Shown here: positions 17,393-26,220 of the stretch, in pieces
Position numbering within the stretch: the stretch's first letter is position 1
How the letters are laid out: each line of letters begins with the position of its first letter
Assembly: GCA_016793325.1 (NCBI GenBank)
Contig: JAEUKI010000043.1
Location: 20,677 to 84,676, forward strand
Direction: 5' to 3'
DNA length: 64,000 bases
Origin: Myxococcales bacterium
GTDB lineage: Bacteria > Myxococcota_A > Polyangia > Polyangiales > Ga0077539
Made by a program: the position numbers and the translations under genes
The notes under the pieces: generated by a model
The model's input: the letters and a program-made list of their open reading frames with translations, nothing else
Told to the model about the DNA's origin: nothing
The model's database searches: none

Positions 17393-19788
17393 CGGACCAC
17401 CTCGAACGTCACGCTCGTCGCGAGCGCCGCCGGCAGCGCGGCGTCGTCGATCTCGGGAACACAATCGCGGTCGCGGTCCGCCGTCGGCCGCTCGCCCTCT
17501 TGTCCCGTCTCGCCCGTCAGCGCGCGCTCGGCCATCTGCAGCCCTCCGCGCACGAGCCCGTCGCGCACGTACACGCACTCCGAAGGCCAATCGACACGGT
17601 CGTCGCGGTCGCGATCGTTCCACCCGTTGAGGATCAGCTTCGACGCGCGCGTCCACCGCGCGAGCACGCGCTGACCGAGCGCGCCCTCGCCCGGCCTCGA
17701 CGCGACGAGCTTGTAGATCTCTCGCGCGGCCGCTGTGAAATAACCCCACTGCTCCGCGCTCCAGCGCAGGTCGTTTGCGTCCTCGCGGCTCGCTCCTGTG
17801 CGATAGAGCCCGAGCGATTCGTCCCAGCGCTCGCGCTCGAAGCGCTGCCACACGCGCAGCGCTCGGTCGCGATAGCGCACTTCGCCCGTCGCGAGGTGCG
17901 CCTCCAAGAGCCCTCGCACCGCCGCGAGCTCGTCCTCGAGCCGCGACGGCTCGGCCATCACGCGGCCGTCGCGGACGACCCCGCGCCGCACTTCGCCCTC
18001 GTCCGTCGTGAGCGAATCGACAAGCATTTGCGCGTGAACTCGAATTCGTGTGCCGATCCTCGCGACCGCGGTCTCCTCGCCGAACAACCGCCGCTCGCCC
18101 TCGTCGAGGGACGATCGCGTCGCGCGCGGATCGGGCGTCGCGTCGCCGTAGAGCACCAGCCTCCCGGTGATCGACCGCCGAGCCAGCCGCAACGTCTGAA
18201 CGACCATCGCGACGTCCTGCACCGTGAGCGTCTCGCTCGCGCGGCCCTCGAAGCGCGACGACGACGTGTAGCGCCCCGCGCTCGCGTCGCGCAAGAAGCC
18301 CTGCTCGAGGACGAGCAACGACCAGCGAAGCGCCGCGCGAAAGCGCCCTCGCGCGAACGCGCGATCGAAGGGATCTCCGTCGAAATACGCGCGCGCCGTC
18401 GGGCTCGCGCCGACCTCCGGGTTCTGGTCGTCGACGAGCGCGAACAGCGTCGCGAACGCGCTCACGAGCGACAGCTGCGCGGCGAGCGACGGGGCGCGAT
18501 CGGTCACGCGAAGCTCGTCGACCGAAGGAAACCCCGCGACCGTGTCCTCGCGCTCGTCGACGGCGATGCGCGCGGGCATCCACCGCGGCGGCGAGTCGAG
18601 CGCGTACGCGTCGAGCTCGCGCATCGACGAAAAGCCTGCAAAACCAGGGCTTCTCTCGCGCACGAGCGCCGTCGAGAGCAGCCACTCGGTGGTCGCGAGC
18701 GCGCTCGCGACGAGCAGCGCCCCGTGGAATCCTTCGATGTCGCTCGCGCCGAGGTACACGCCCCCGCGGCTCGGCGAGCCGTCCTCGCGTCGACCGACGA
18801 CGTCGTTGCGCTCGGCGCCCACGCGCGCGAGGTCCGCGGGCGCGACGCTCGCGACGGCGCGGCCTTCGCCGTCGTGAAAGAGCTGGAGGTAGTTCACGAT
18901 CCAGAGCGCGTTCTTCCACAACGTCGCGCCGGTCGCGCCCGCGCTGAGCTCGCGCTCGACCTGACCGAAACGCGAGGGCAAGTGCAGCGAGCTGTAGCCG
19001 CACTCGTAGTCGCCGACGAGCACGCTCTGTCCCGCGGACGCGCCGTAGCCGCCCTCGATCGTGCAGCCGCGCGCGATGTTGTTCGACGGTCGAATCGTAG
19101 GGTCGAAGCCCACGAACGGGACGCTCGTCGCCCACAGTCCGCCGAACCCCAACCGATTGAGGGGATTGTCCTCGGGCACAGGAACGGTCACGAACCCCTG
19201 CGGTCTCGCGTCAGCTTGCACCCTCGTGCCCGCGTGCGTCGCGAGCGCTGCGCTCGTGACGAGCGCGCGCATGGCGTCGATCGCCGACTGCCCTCGGAGC
19301 GCGGGTCTCGCGAGCGATCCGTCGTCTGCGCTGCGAAGCCGCGCGAGCGTGGGCGAGAACACCAGCGAGAGCCCGGCGCCCGACTCGAACGCGACGTTGT
19401 TCATGGGCTGTCGCGAGTACTCGTAGGACTCGACGGCGGCCGCGTAGCCCGTCGGGTCTGTGCGCGCTCCGCTGTCGTCTTCGTAGCGATCGGGCTCGCG
19501 CGCGTTGCGATCGTACCCCGCGAGCGCGCGGCCGATGAACTCCGCGAAGGGCTCGCCCGACGTCTGCATCTCGACCCCAGCGCGCATCGCGCGTTCGGTG
19601 TCGAAGCGAACGTCTCGCGACGCGACGCGCAGCGCGCCGTAGGGCGCGAGCGATCTCGATTGTGTGTGTCGCGGAGGTCCCGCTGGTCGAGCCCCCGCGT
19701 CCGACGGCGACGACGGACGGCGGCACCCCGCGAGCGCGAGCGCGCAGCCGAGGGTCGTCCATCGCAAGATCGATCGCGTCGAAGACAC
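17389..19788 (-). CDS. Large lipoprotein coupled to the di-haem cytochrome
   Basis: 799 residues, GTG 19788. The signal peptide ends in LALAGC (lipobox, Cys ~22). The mature protein is mostly helical with Trp/Tyr-rich segments (LWKNALWIVNYLQLFHDGEG; RVWQRFERERWDESLGLYRT), which recalls alpha/alpha-barrel surface enzymes, but I cannot assign a family. The C-terminus has DRDRDDRVDWPSECVYVRDG, an Asp-rich calcium-binding-like stretch, and a cysteine pair. It overlaps the di-haem cytochrome gene by 4 bp, so the two products are probably made together and may form an export-side redox or processing pair. Function unknown. Confidence 0.75.
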   Translation of the reverse strand: MSSTRSILRWTTLGCALALAGCRRPSSPSDAGARPAGPPRHTQSRSLAPYGALRVASRDVRFDTERAMRAGVEMQTSGEPFAEFIGRALAGYDRNAREPDRYEDDSGARTDPTGYAAAVESYEYSRQPMNNVAFESGAGLSLVFSPTLARLRSADDGSLARPALRGQSAIDAMRALVTSAALATHAGTRVQADARPQGFVTVPVPEDNPLNRLGFGGLWATSVPFVGFDPTIRPSNNIARGCTIEGGYGASAGQSVLVGDYECGYSSLHLPSRFGQVERELSAGATGATLWKNALWIVNYLQLFHDGEGRAVASVAPADLARVGAERNDVVGRREDGSPSRGGVYLGASDIEGFHGALLVASALATTEWLLSTALVRERSPGFAGFSSMRELDAYALDSPPRWMPARIAVDEREDTVAGFPSVDELRVTDRAPSLAAQLSLVSAFATLFALVDDQNPEVGASPTARAYFDGDPFDRAFARGRFRAALRWSLLVLEQGFLRDASAGRYTSSSRFEGRASETLTVQDVAMVVQTLRLARRSITGRLVLYGDATPDPRATRSSLDEGERRLFGEETAVARIGTRIRVHAQMLVDSLTTDEGEVRRGVVRDGRVMAEPSRLEDELAAVRGLLEAHLATGEVRYRDRALRVWQRFERERWDESLGLYRTGASREDANDLRWSAEQWGYFTAAAREIYKLVASRPGEGALGQRVLARWTRASKLILNGWNDRDRDDRVDWPSECVYVRDGLVRGGLQMAERALTGETGQEGERPTADRDRDCVPEIDDAALPAALATSVTFEVVR

Positions 19789-19918
19789 GAGCTCGTTGCG
19801 TAGAGTGACGAGGGGACGGCGACCGTGTCCACCGAGACAGTGCGCGAAAAATCCGCGCGTTCAGTCTGTGCCCGCCCTCGACGGCGAGGGACCGACGACA
19901 CAGTGGTGCGCCCCCCCG

Positions 19919-20854
19919 ATGAGAGAACCGCTCCTTCCGGACACGATTTCGATCACGCGCAGGAGCGATCTCGCGCCCATCGAGGCAGCGCTCGACGCGG
20001 CGCTCGTCGTCGTTCGCGAGCGTCACTGGATCGAGAGCACGACCGTCGAGCGCGCGGGCACTGGGAGTTCGCCGGTGTATTTGCTGGACGACTGCGTGGT
20101 GAAGATCGTTCCGCCGCAGTGGAGGCTCGAGCTCGATCGCGAGGTCGAGGCGACGCGCGCGGCGCATGGACGAGCCACGGTGCCAACGCCGGAGCTTCGC
20201 GCGACAGGGACGATCGACGCGTGGGCGTACCTCGTGTGCGAGCGACTCCGCGGAGTCTCGCTGAAGGACGCCGCGAGCGCGATCGACGCGCGAGGGCGCG
20301 CGAGGGTGAGCGCGCAGGTCGGCGAGGCGCTCGCGTCGCTCCACGCCGTTTCGACCGAAGGGCTCGACGTGCTCGCGTGCGACTGGGACGAGTTCACTCG
20401 CTCGCGCGTCGCCGCGGTGCAGGATTTTCAGCGACGAACGGGGCTCGCCGAGGCCGCGGTCGCGCGCGTGCCCGCGGCGCTCGCGGAGGCCGAGCCGCTG
20501 ATCCCGGACGCTCGGCGCGCGTTTCTACACGGTGATTTGCACCACGAACACGCCCTCGTCGCGCGCGACGGCGACGAATGGAACCTCGTCGGCGTCATCG
20601 ATTTCGGCGACGCCATCATCGGCCACCCCGAGTACGACCTGATCACGCCAGCGTTCTTCGTGACCCAGGGCGATCGCGACGCGCTCCTCGCGCTGTTCGA
20701 GGGATTTGATTTCGTGTGCAACGAACGCTCGTCGCGGAGGCTCGCGGCGTGGTCGGCGCTGCACCAGTTCAACGCGCTCGCGCGGTTTCTTCCGAAAGAT
20801 CACGGCGCGGACGCGCTCGACGTCCTGCGCGAGCGCTACTGGCCCACGGGGTAG
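19919..20854 (+). CDS. Aminoglycoside phosphotransferase (APH)-family kinase
   Basis: 311 residues from ATG 19919 (MREPLLPD). It shows the APH/choline-kinase pattern: VYLLDDCVVKIVPPQ (ATP-site Lys), the catalytic HGDLHHEHALV loop and IDFGDAIIGHPEYDL (metal-binding Asp). The family phosphorylates small hydroxylated molecules or, in some members, proteins. Nothing in the context suggests antibiotic resistance. The divergent lipoprotein gene begins 130 bp upstream. An in-frame extension to 19664 exists but overlaps that gene antisense and was not used. Confidence 0.85.
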   Translation: MREPLLPDTISITRRSDLAPIEAALDAALVVVRERHWIESTTVERAGTGSSPVYLLDDCVVKIVPPQWRLELDREVEATRAAHGRATVPTPELRATGTIDAWAYLVCERLRGVSLKDAASAIDARGRARVSAQVGEALASLHAVSTEGLDVLACDWDEFTRSRVAAVQDFQRRTGLAEAAVARVPAALAEAEPLIPDARRAFLHGDLHHEHALVARDGDEWNLVGVIDFGDAIIGHPEYDLITPAFFVTQGDRDALLALFEGFDFVCNERSSRRLAAWSALHQFNALARFLPKDHGADALDVLRERYWPTG

Positions 20855-20868
20855 CGTCGATCGGAGCT

Positions 20869-21720
20869 CTACGCCTTCGTCGCGACGACGATGTTGCAGA
20901 CCGCCTCGAGCACGAGGGGACGATCGTCGCCCCCTGCGAGCGAGCGAAAGTGATCGAAGACGCTCACGCGAACGGCCTCTCGCTCGCGGTCGTCGCACTG
21001 CCGGAGCAGCGCCCCGGAGACGGGGTTGTCGAGCATCGCGCCCCACACCTTGGACCAGTCACCGAAGGCGATCGACGCGTGAAATGGCAGGACGTCCAGC
21101 GATCGCCACGCGCCGCACTCACGCACCTCGCGCGCGAGCGGCTCGGCCTCGGAGACCTCGAGCCAGCTCCCCTTGGGCGGCGGACCTTTGAAGCGCTCGG
21201 GCAGCGCCCGGCCCATCGGCGCCATCTGCTCGCGGAGCATCGGGTTCGTCGCAGGCGATTGCCACACCGATGCCAGAAACGTCCCTCCCGAACGCAGAAC
21301 GCGCGCGGCCTCGCGCCAACCCGCCCGACGATCGCCGAACAAGAAGATCCCGAAGCACGAGAACACAGCGTCGAACGACGCGCTCTCGTACGTGAGCGCC
21401 TCGCCGTTTTGCACCTCGCATCGGAGCTGCGCGCTCGTCGCGCCGAGCGCCTTCGCGCGGCGCTCGGTGAACGCGAGCATTCCCTCGGACCAATCGGAGG
21501 CGACGATCACGTCCGCGCCGCCGTTGGCGAGCGAGCGCTCGAGCGCGGGGATCGCGAGCGCGCCCGTGCCCGCGGCGATGTCGAGGACCTTCGTTCCCGG
21601 GGGCATGCGCGGGTCGGCGATTCGAAGCATCCCCTTCGCGACGTAGCCCGTGAGCCCCGAGAAGAGCGCGTCGTACGCGCTCGCGTGCTGACTCCACAGC
21701 GCGGCACCTTCTTGCGTCAT
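20869..21720 (-). CDS. Class I SAM-dependent methyltransferase
   Basis: 283 residues from ATG 21720. Motif I is VLDIAAGTGALA at residues 45-56. An acidic post-I region (DVIVASDWSEGML) follows, then FDAVFSCFGIFLF and RVLRSGGTFLASVW, matching the UbiE/Methyltransf_11 subfamily. It is cytosolic with no signal. Small-molecule methylation is likely, but the substrate is not predictable. It converges on the APH-family gene (stops 14 bp apart) and is divergent from msrB, 79 bp away. Confidence 0.85.
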   Translation of the reverse strand: MTQEGAALWSQHASAYDALFSGLTGYVAKGMLRIADPRMPPGTKVLDIAAGTGALAIPALERSLANGGADVIVASDWSEGMLAFTERRAKALGATSAQLRCEVQNGEALTYESASFDAVFSCFGIFLFGDRRAGWREAARVLRSGGTFLASVWQSPATNPMLREQMAPMGRALPERFKGPPPKGSWLEVSEAEPLAREVRECGAWRSLDVLPFHASIAFGDWSKVWGAMLDNPVSGALLRQCDDREREAVRVSVFDHFRSLAGGDDRPLVLEAVCNIVVATKA

Positions 21721-21799
21721 CGCGCGACGATACGCGAATCCCGCCCTCGCTCGCACCGCTGCGTAACCGCCGCGCGCGCGACGCGTACACTCCCTCGCG

Positions 21800-22243
21800 A
21801 TGATCAACTGGAAGGAAGTCCTCCGCCTCGCGCGCAGCGGCAATCACCCCGCGCCGCGGACCGTGAAGAAGAGTGAAGCCGAGTGGCGCGCGCAGCTCAC
21901 GCCGCTCGCGTTCGAAGTGACGCGAAAGCACGGGACCGAGCGCGCGTTCAGCTCGGAGATGTGCTCGCTGTTCGAGCCTGGGCGCTATCGCTGCGTGTGC
22001 TGCCAGACGCTGCTCTTCGACGCAGAGACCAAGTTCGATTCGGGCACCGGGTGGCCGTCGTTTACGCAGCCCGTCGCGCCCGAAGTGATCGCGTATCGCG
22101 TCGACGAGAGCTACGGGATGGTGCGCGTCGAGACCGTCTGCAACGTGTGCGAGGCGCACTTGGGGCACGTGTTTCCCGACGGGCCTGCGCCGAGCGGCCT
22201 GCGCTACTGCATGAACGCGGTCGCGCTCGAAAAGGTCGTGTGA
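21800..22243 (+). CDS. msrB: Peptide-methionine (R)-S-oxide reductase
   Basis: 147 residues. It reduces methionine-R-sulfoxide in proteins using thioredoxin. The diagnostic features are all present: zinc-site cysteines in CVCC (65-68) and CNVC (114-117), the substrate loop FDSGTGWPSF, HLGHVFPDGP, and catalytic Cys137 within RYCMN. Length is typical of single-domain MsrB, with no signal peptide, so it is cytosolic. It is monocistronic, divergent from the methyltransferase and convergent with the deacetylase gene. Confidence 0.95.
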   Translation: MINWKEVLRLARSGNHPAPRTVKKSEAEWRAQLTPLAFEVTRKHGTERAFSSEMCSLFEPGRYRCVCCQTLLFDAETKFDSGTGWPSFTQPVAPEVIAYRVDESYGMVRVETVCNVCEAHLGHVFPDGPAPSGLRYCMNAVALEKVV

Positions 22244-22276
22244 GCGGTCGCCGCAGCGCAGCACACAAAATCGAGA

Positions 22277-23578
22277 TCAGCCGCCGGAGCCCGCGTCTCG
22301 GTGCGCGCCTTCGCGCTCGCCGGGCGCCTCGCCCGATCCCGGTCCCGCGCCAGGACCGTAGGCGCCCGCGGAGCGATTGTCGCTCGGCGCTCCGGCGTCC
22401 GTGGTCGCGCTCGCGTCTACTGCACCGGCGTCCGATCCGCCGCGTCGACGGCGAGAGCGCGCGTCTTCGGCGTCGCGTTGCGCTTGGATCATCGGCAGTC
22501 GCTCGCGCGCGCCGTCGTAGAACTCTGCCGCATCGACGACGCGGTAGAGCGGGCGCCCTGCGTCTCCGCGCTCGCGGTTCTCGGTCTTGATCCATCGAAG
22601 GACCATGTCCGCGGCGCGGACGCTCCACGCGTGCGTGTCGTGGAGGAGCACCGTGCCGCCCGCCATGTTTCCGATGAGGCGAATGACGTTCATCGCGACG
22701 CCTTCGGCGTCTCCGACCATCTGCCAGTCGTGCGAGTCGATGCTCCAGAGCGACAGCTCGTAGCCGTGCTCTTGCACGTGCCGTTGCACGTCGTCCGAGT
22801 ACGAACCGTAGGGCGGCCTGAACAAGTGCGGTCTCTGGCCGATCACCCCTTCGATGATCTCGGAGTTGTGCTCGACCTCGCGCGCGATGCGCTCTGGCGA
22901 GAGGTTGGCCATGTTCGGGTGCGTGATCGAGTGATTGCCGATCACGTGTCCGCGGCGGTAGGCGTCGAGCAAGATGGCCCGCGCGCGGCCGCGCGTCGGC
23001 TCGGAGTCGGTCTCGAGACGCCAGCCGCACACGAAGAACACGGCTTTGACCTGGTGGCGATCCAGGATATCGAGCAGGCGATCGGTCGTCCCCGGCTTGG
23101 GGCCGTCGTCGAAGGTGAAGAGAATCTCGCGCGCGCCCGGCCGGCCGAGGGCGAGATCCCACGCGGTTCGAAGGTGCGCGGTCGGGTTGAGCAGCGCCGG
23201 AGGCCACACGCGCGCGCTCGCCGCAGCGTCTCCTCGACCGCCATCTCCTCGGGGAATCACCCGCGCGATCGGCCTCACGCCCCCATCCGCCGCGCGCGCC
23301 GCGATCACCCGCTGCACTTGCCTTCGCGCGTGGGCATCGTGCTCGTCCGGTCGCGAGCGCCTCGCGCCGAACAGCGTATCGAGGGCCGCGATCACGTCGA
23401 CCGGGCCGCTGATCCCGCGGACGCGAAGGGCCATCGCCGCCCCGAACGAGACCGCGCCCAGCGCCGAAAGCGATGCGACCGCTCGAAAGAGGGCCTTATT
23501 TCGACGACGACTCGACACGGCAGCCCGACCGCTGTTAGCCCAATCCCGCCCAGAGGGAAAGTTCGCGAGCGACCGCAT
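22277..23578 (-). CDS. Membrane-anchored polysaccharide deacetylase (NodB domain)
   Basis: 433 residues. A single N-terminal membrane segment (~30-50) anchors a 100-residue linker and a NodB deacetylase domain. The motifs are complete: TFDDGP at 155-160 (catalytic Asp and metal Asp), NHSITHP at 215-221 (metal His pair), RPPYGSYSDD, DSHDW, and VLLHDTHAW near the end. The family removes acetyl groups from N-acetylglucosamine polymers such as peptidoglycan or exopolysaccharide in the periplasm. The C-terminus is a disordered Arg/Gly/Ala/Asp-rich tail. It is divergent from the ECF sigma factor gene, but functional linkage is not shown. Confidence 0.9.
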   Translation of the reverse strand: MRSLANFPSGRDWANSGRAAVSSRRRNKALFRAVASLSALGAVSFGAAMALRVRGISGPVDVIAALDTLFGARRSRPDEHDAHARRQVQRVIAARAADGGVRPIARVIPRGDGGRGDAAASARVWPPALLNPTAHLRTAWDLALGRPGAREILFTFDDGPKPGTTDRLLDILDRHQVKAVFFVCGWRLETDSEPTRGRARAILLDAYRRGHVIGNHSITHPNMANLSPERIAREVEHNSEIIEGVIGQRPHLFRPPYGSYSDDVQRHVQEHGYELSLWSIDSHDWQMVGDAEGVAMNVIRLIGNMAGGTVLLHDTHAWSVRAADMVLRWIKTENRERGDAGRPLYRVVDAAEFYDGARERLPMIQAQRDAEDARSRRRRGGSDAGAVDASATTDAGAPSDNRSAGAYGPGAGPGSGEAPGEREGAHRDAGSGG

Positions 23579-23675
23579 TCGACGACGCCCGTGAACGCTC
23601 TTCGCCGAGCCGGTGACAGAGCCCTACCCGAGCCCGATGACTGCAGTCACTCTCGCCTGGCCGCGATCCGTATCG

Positions 23676-24260
23676 ATGACCAGCGCTCAACCCTCTGCTC
23701 AAAGCGCCCTCGAAGCGCTGCTCGACCGCGTTCGCGCTGGTGAAGGCCGCGCCGTCGCGGAGCTCTACGATCGATTTCACGGCAAGGTGTACGCGTTCGC
23801 GAGGCGCCTGACCGGCGACGACCAAGCCGCGTGGGACCTCGTTCAAGAGGTGTTTCTCGCGGCCCCCAAGGCGCTCGGCAACTTTCGCGGGGACAGCTCG
23901 GTCGAGACGTTTTTGCTCTCGATCGCGGTCCACCGCGCGCAGAACCACGTCCGGTCGGCGATGCGACGCCGCAAGATGCTCGACCGCGTCGCGCTCGAGC
24001 CGCAGCGAGACATCGAGGACCCCGAGCAGCACCTCGCCCGCGTCGAGCTGCGCGAGCGCCTCCGCCGCGCGCTCGATACACTCTCGCTCGAGCATCAGAC
24101 CGTGTTCATCCTCTGCGACGTCGAAGAGCGCACCAGCGTCGAGGCCGCGGCGCTGCTCTCGATCCCCGAGGCCACGGTGCGAACGCGGCTCTTTTACGCA
24201 CGCAAGAAGCTCCGCGCATTCTTCGAAGACCACGCGCGCCACGAAGGAGGCGCACGATGA
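23676..24260 (+). CDS. ECF-family RNA polymerase sigma factor
   Basis: 194 residues from ATG 23676; the frame is open to GTG 23613, so a 215-residue form is possible and no ribosome-binding site is decisive. Region 2 is ELYDRFHGKVYAFARRLTGD with DLVQEVFLAA; region 4 is LEHQTVFILCDVEERTSVEA followed by a helix-turn-helix (IPEATVRTRLFYARKKLRAF). It directs RNA polymerase to a small regulon, usually under an anti-sigma partner. It overlaps the next gene by 4 bp (ATGA), which puts a single-span protein in the anti-sigma position. Confidence 0.9.
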   Translation: MTSAQPSAQSALEALLDRVRAGEGRAVAELYDRFHGKVYAFARRLTGDDQAAWDLVQEVFLAAPKALGNFRGDSSVETFLLSIAVHRAQNHVRSAMRRRKMLDRVALEPQRDIEDPEQHLARVELRERLRRALDTLSLEHQTVFILCDVEERTSVEAAALLSIPEATVRTRLFYARKKLRAFFEDHARHEGGAR

Positions 24261-25144
24261 GCGATCAGCACACGATTTCAAAGGACACGGATTTCGACCG
24301 AGCGATCGACGAGCTCCGCGACGTCGACGCGCCGGATCCGGTCCGCGCGGCGGCCACGCGACAAGCGATCCTCGACGCGTTTGCCAAGGACGTTCCGTCC
24401 AACGTGCGCCCGCTGCGCCGAGGGTCGCTCTTCGCCCGAGCGCTCTTGCTCGCCGCCGCGCTCGGAGGAACGGCGTTCGCCGCGAACAACACCGTTCGCT
24501 GGGTGTCCGCCCGTCGCGCCGCGCAGCAATCGCAGCGCGATCGAGAGGCGCAAGCCTCGCTCGCCCGCGTCGCGTCGTCCCATCGTTCACGGAGCGTCAA
24601 CGCCCGTCGCGCGCCGGCGCTTCCCGTCACGGAGCCACCCTCGACCGCGGTGATCGCAGCTCCCACGCTCGCGACCGCGACCGAGCCCACGGTCACGACG
24701 CAGTCGACCGCAGAGGCGCCCGCGCGCCCCGTGGCGCTCGCCCCTGCGCCGCGGCCGCGCGCGTCGAGCGTCGTCCCGAGAATCACCGAGGCGCCCTCGC
24801 GCGTCGAGCCGACGGTCGCGGCGAACAGCGCGGTCGAACCCGCGAACAACGCGCAGCCGACCGCCGCGGCGTCGGGCCCCGACGCGCTCTACCGCGACGC
24901 GCACCACGCGCACTTCGTCGAGCGCTCGGCGTCCGTGGCGCTCGCGCGTTGGGATCAGTACTTGAGCGCGGCGCCGGACGGACGCTTCGCGCCCGAAGCG
25001 CAGTTCAACCGCATCGTGTGCCTCGTGCGCCTCGGTCGAACGCAGCAGGCGCTCGACGCCATCGACACGCTGCCCGCGTCGCACTACCGACACGACGACG
25101 CGGTTCGTCTTCGAGCGAGGCTCGCAGACGGAGGCTCGCCTTGA
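24257..25144 (+). CDS. Single-span protein coupled to ECF sigma (candidate anti-sigma factor)
   Basis: 295 residues. A short cytoplasmic N-terminus of ~55 residues (MSDQHTISKDTDFDRAIDEL) precedes one membrane span at ~57-72 (SLFARALLLAAALGGTAFAA). A ~110-residue Ala/Pro/Thr-rich periplasmic linker and a C-terminal helical region resembling one or two TPR units (ALARWDQYLSAAPDGRFAPE) follow. There is no zinc-binding HxxxCxxC anti-sigma motif. Position and topology suggest it holds the sigma factor at the membrane and senses an envelope signal through the TPR end. Overlaps: ATGA with the sigma gene and TTGA with the next gene. Confidence 0.7.
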   Translation: MSDQHTISKDTDFDRAIDELRDVDAPDPVRAAATRQAILDAFAKDVPSNVRPLRRGSLFARALLLAAALGGTAFAANNTVRWVSARRAAQQSQRDREAQASLARVASSHRSRSVNARRAPALPVTEPPSTAVIAAPTLATATEPTVTTQSTAEAPARPVALAPAPRPRASSVVPRITEAPSRVEPTVAANSAVEPANNAQPTAAASGPDALYRDAHHAHFVERSASVALARWDQYLSAAPDGRFAPEAQFNRIVCLVRLGRTQQALDAIDTLPASHYRHDDAVRLRARLADGGSP

Positions 25145-26208
25145 AAACGTGGGTCGCAGTCGCGGCGCTCGGCCTCGCGGTCGAGCTCGCGTCCGCGGAC
25201 GCACGAGCCCAAGCGCAGAGCGCCCCGTCGAGCGCGGGGGGCTCTCCTGTGGTGGTCGACGTGCAGGCGCCGCTCGGGCAGGCGCAGGCAGAGGCCGTTC
25301 GCACGGAGATCGCCCGAGAAATCGGCGCTCCCGCGCTGCCGCCGACGTCGGGACAGCAGCTCCCCATCACCGCGCAGAGCGCGCGAGGGACGCTGATGAT
25401 CTTCGTGTCGACCGAGGGGAGGCTCACGGTCCGTTGGCGCTCGACGAGCGGCGCGGAGCTCGAGCGGAGCGTCGTCGCGCCCAGCGATCCGCTGGAGCTC
25501 GTTCGGACGATCGGCGTCCTCGCGGCGAACCTGCTGCAAGACCCGTTGGCCGAGCTGCCCGAGCGAGCGCCGCCGGTGCAACCACCGGAGCAGACGATCG
25601 TGGTGGTGGCAGAGAGCGCGCTCGCGCTCGAGCCCATCGTCGTTCGCCCCGCGAGCGTGGCCCCCGCTCGATGGCCTGCGTTGCCGATGGACTGGCGGTC
25701 GCAGCGAGGGCGACAGCGACTGTCGTTCGGCCTCGACGGCTACGTGAGCTATCGATCGGGCGTCGAGTTCGTCGCGCCCGACGGGTTTCGACAGTGGACG
25801 GCGATCTATGCGCTCGGAGGAATGTTTCTCAACTACCACGCGCGACCGTGGCTTCGCGTCGGCGTCAATCAAATCGGCGGCGGCGGGACGGATCGCGGCT
25901 GGGGCTACATGAGCCTAGGGCCCTACGCGGAGTTCGTCTTCGCGCCGTGGCAGTGGCTCGAGCTCTACGGCCAGGTCGGACTGGGACTTCAGCTTCAAGT
26001 CGGTCGGCCGCTCTTCGGGCTCGCGACGAACGCGCAGCTCACGGCCGGCGCGCGGTTTCGCATCGGGCACGTGTTTTCGCTGGGCCTCGGCGGGCGCGGA
26101 GCGTTCACGCTGTCCGGTGAATACGCGCACAACAATCCAACGGTGATCGCAGCGGGCGACGGCGCGCTCGCCGGAGGGATCGAGCTCGGCTGGACGATCG
26201 ACGGATGA
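25141..26208 (+). CDS. Exported protein with C-terminal beta-barrel-like domain
   Basis: 355 residues from TTG 25141, overlapping the upstream stop (TTGA). A signal peptide ends near ADARAQA. Residues ~30-170 look like a periplasmic domain (VDVQAPLGQAQAEAVRTEIA; SFVSTEGRLTVRW-like strands). Residues ~195-355 alternate amphipathic strands rich in Gly and aromatics (WTAIYALGGMFLNYHARPW; VGLGLQLQVGRPLFG), ending in ELGWTIDG, typical of an 8-12-strand outer-membrane barrel. The operon order (sigma, single-span protein, barrel) suggests an envelope-stress unit whose final product is an outer-membrane protein. Confidence 0.7.
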   Translation: MKTWVAVAALGLAVELASADARAQAQSAPSSAGGSPVVVDVQAPLGQAQAEAVRTEIAREIGAPALPPTSGQQLPITAQSARGTLMIFVSTEGRLTVRWRSTSGAELERSVVAPSDPLELVRTIGVLAANLLQDPLAELPERAPPVQPPEQTIVVVAESALALEPIVVRPASVAPARWPALPMDWRSQRGRQRLSFGLDGYVSYRSGVEFVAPDGFRQWTAIYALGGMFLNYHARPWLRVGVNQIGGGGTDRGWGYMSLGPYAEFVFAPWQWLELYGQVGLGLQLQVGRPLFGLATNAQLTAGARFRIGHVFSLGLGGRGAFTLSGEYAHNNPTVIAAGDGALAGGIELGWTIDG

Positions 26209-26220
26209 GCGCGCCGACGC

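Noticed and set aside
17242..19803. 853-codon plus-strand frame opposite the 799-residue lipoprotein
   Set aside because: Arg/Ala/Glu low-complexity without domains; the opposite strand has a signal peptide and a coupled neighbour.
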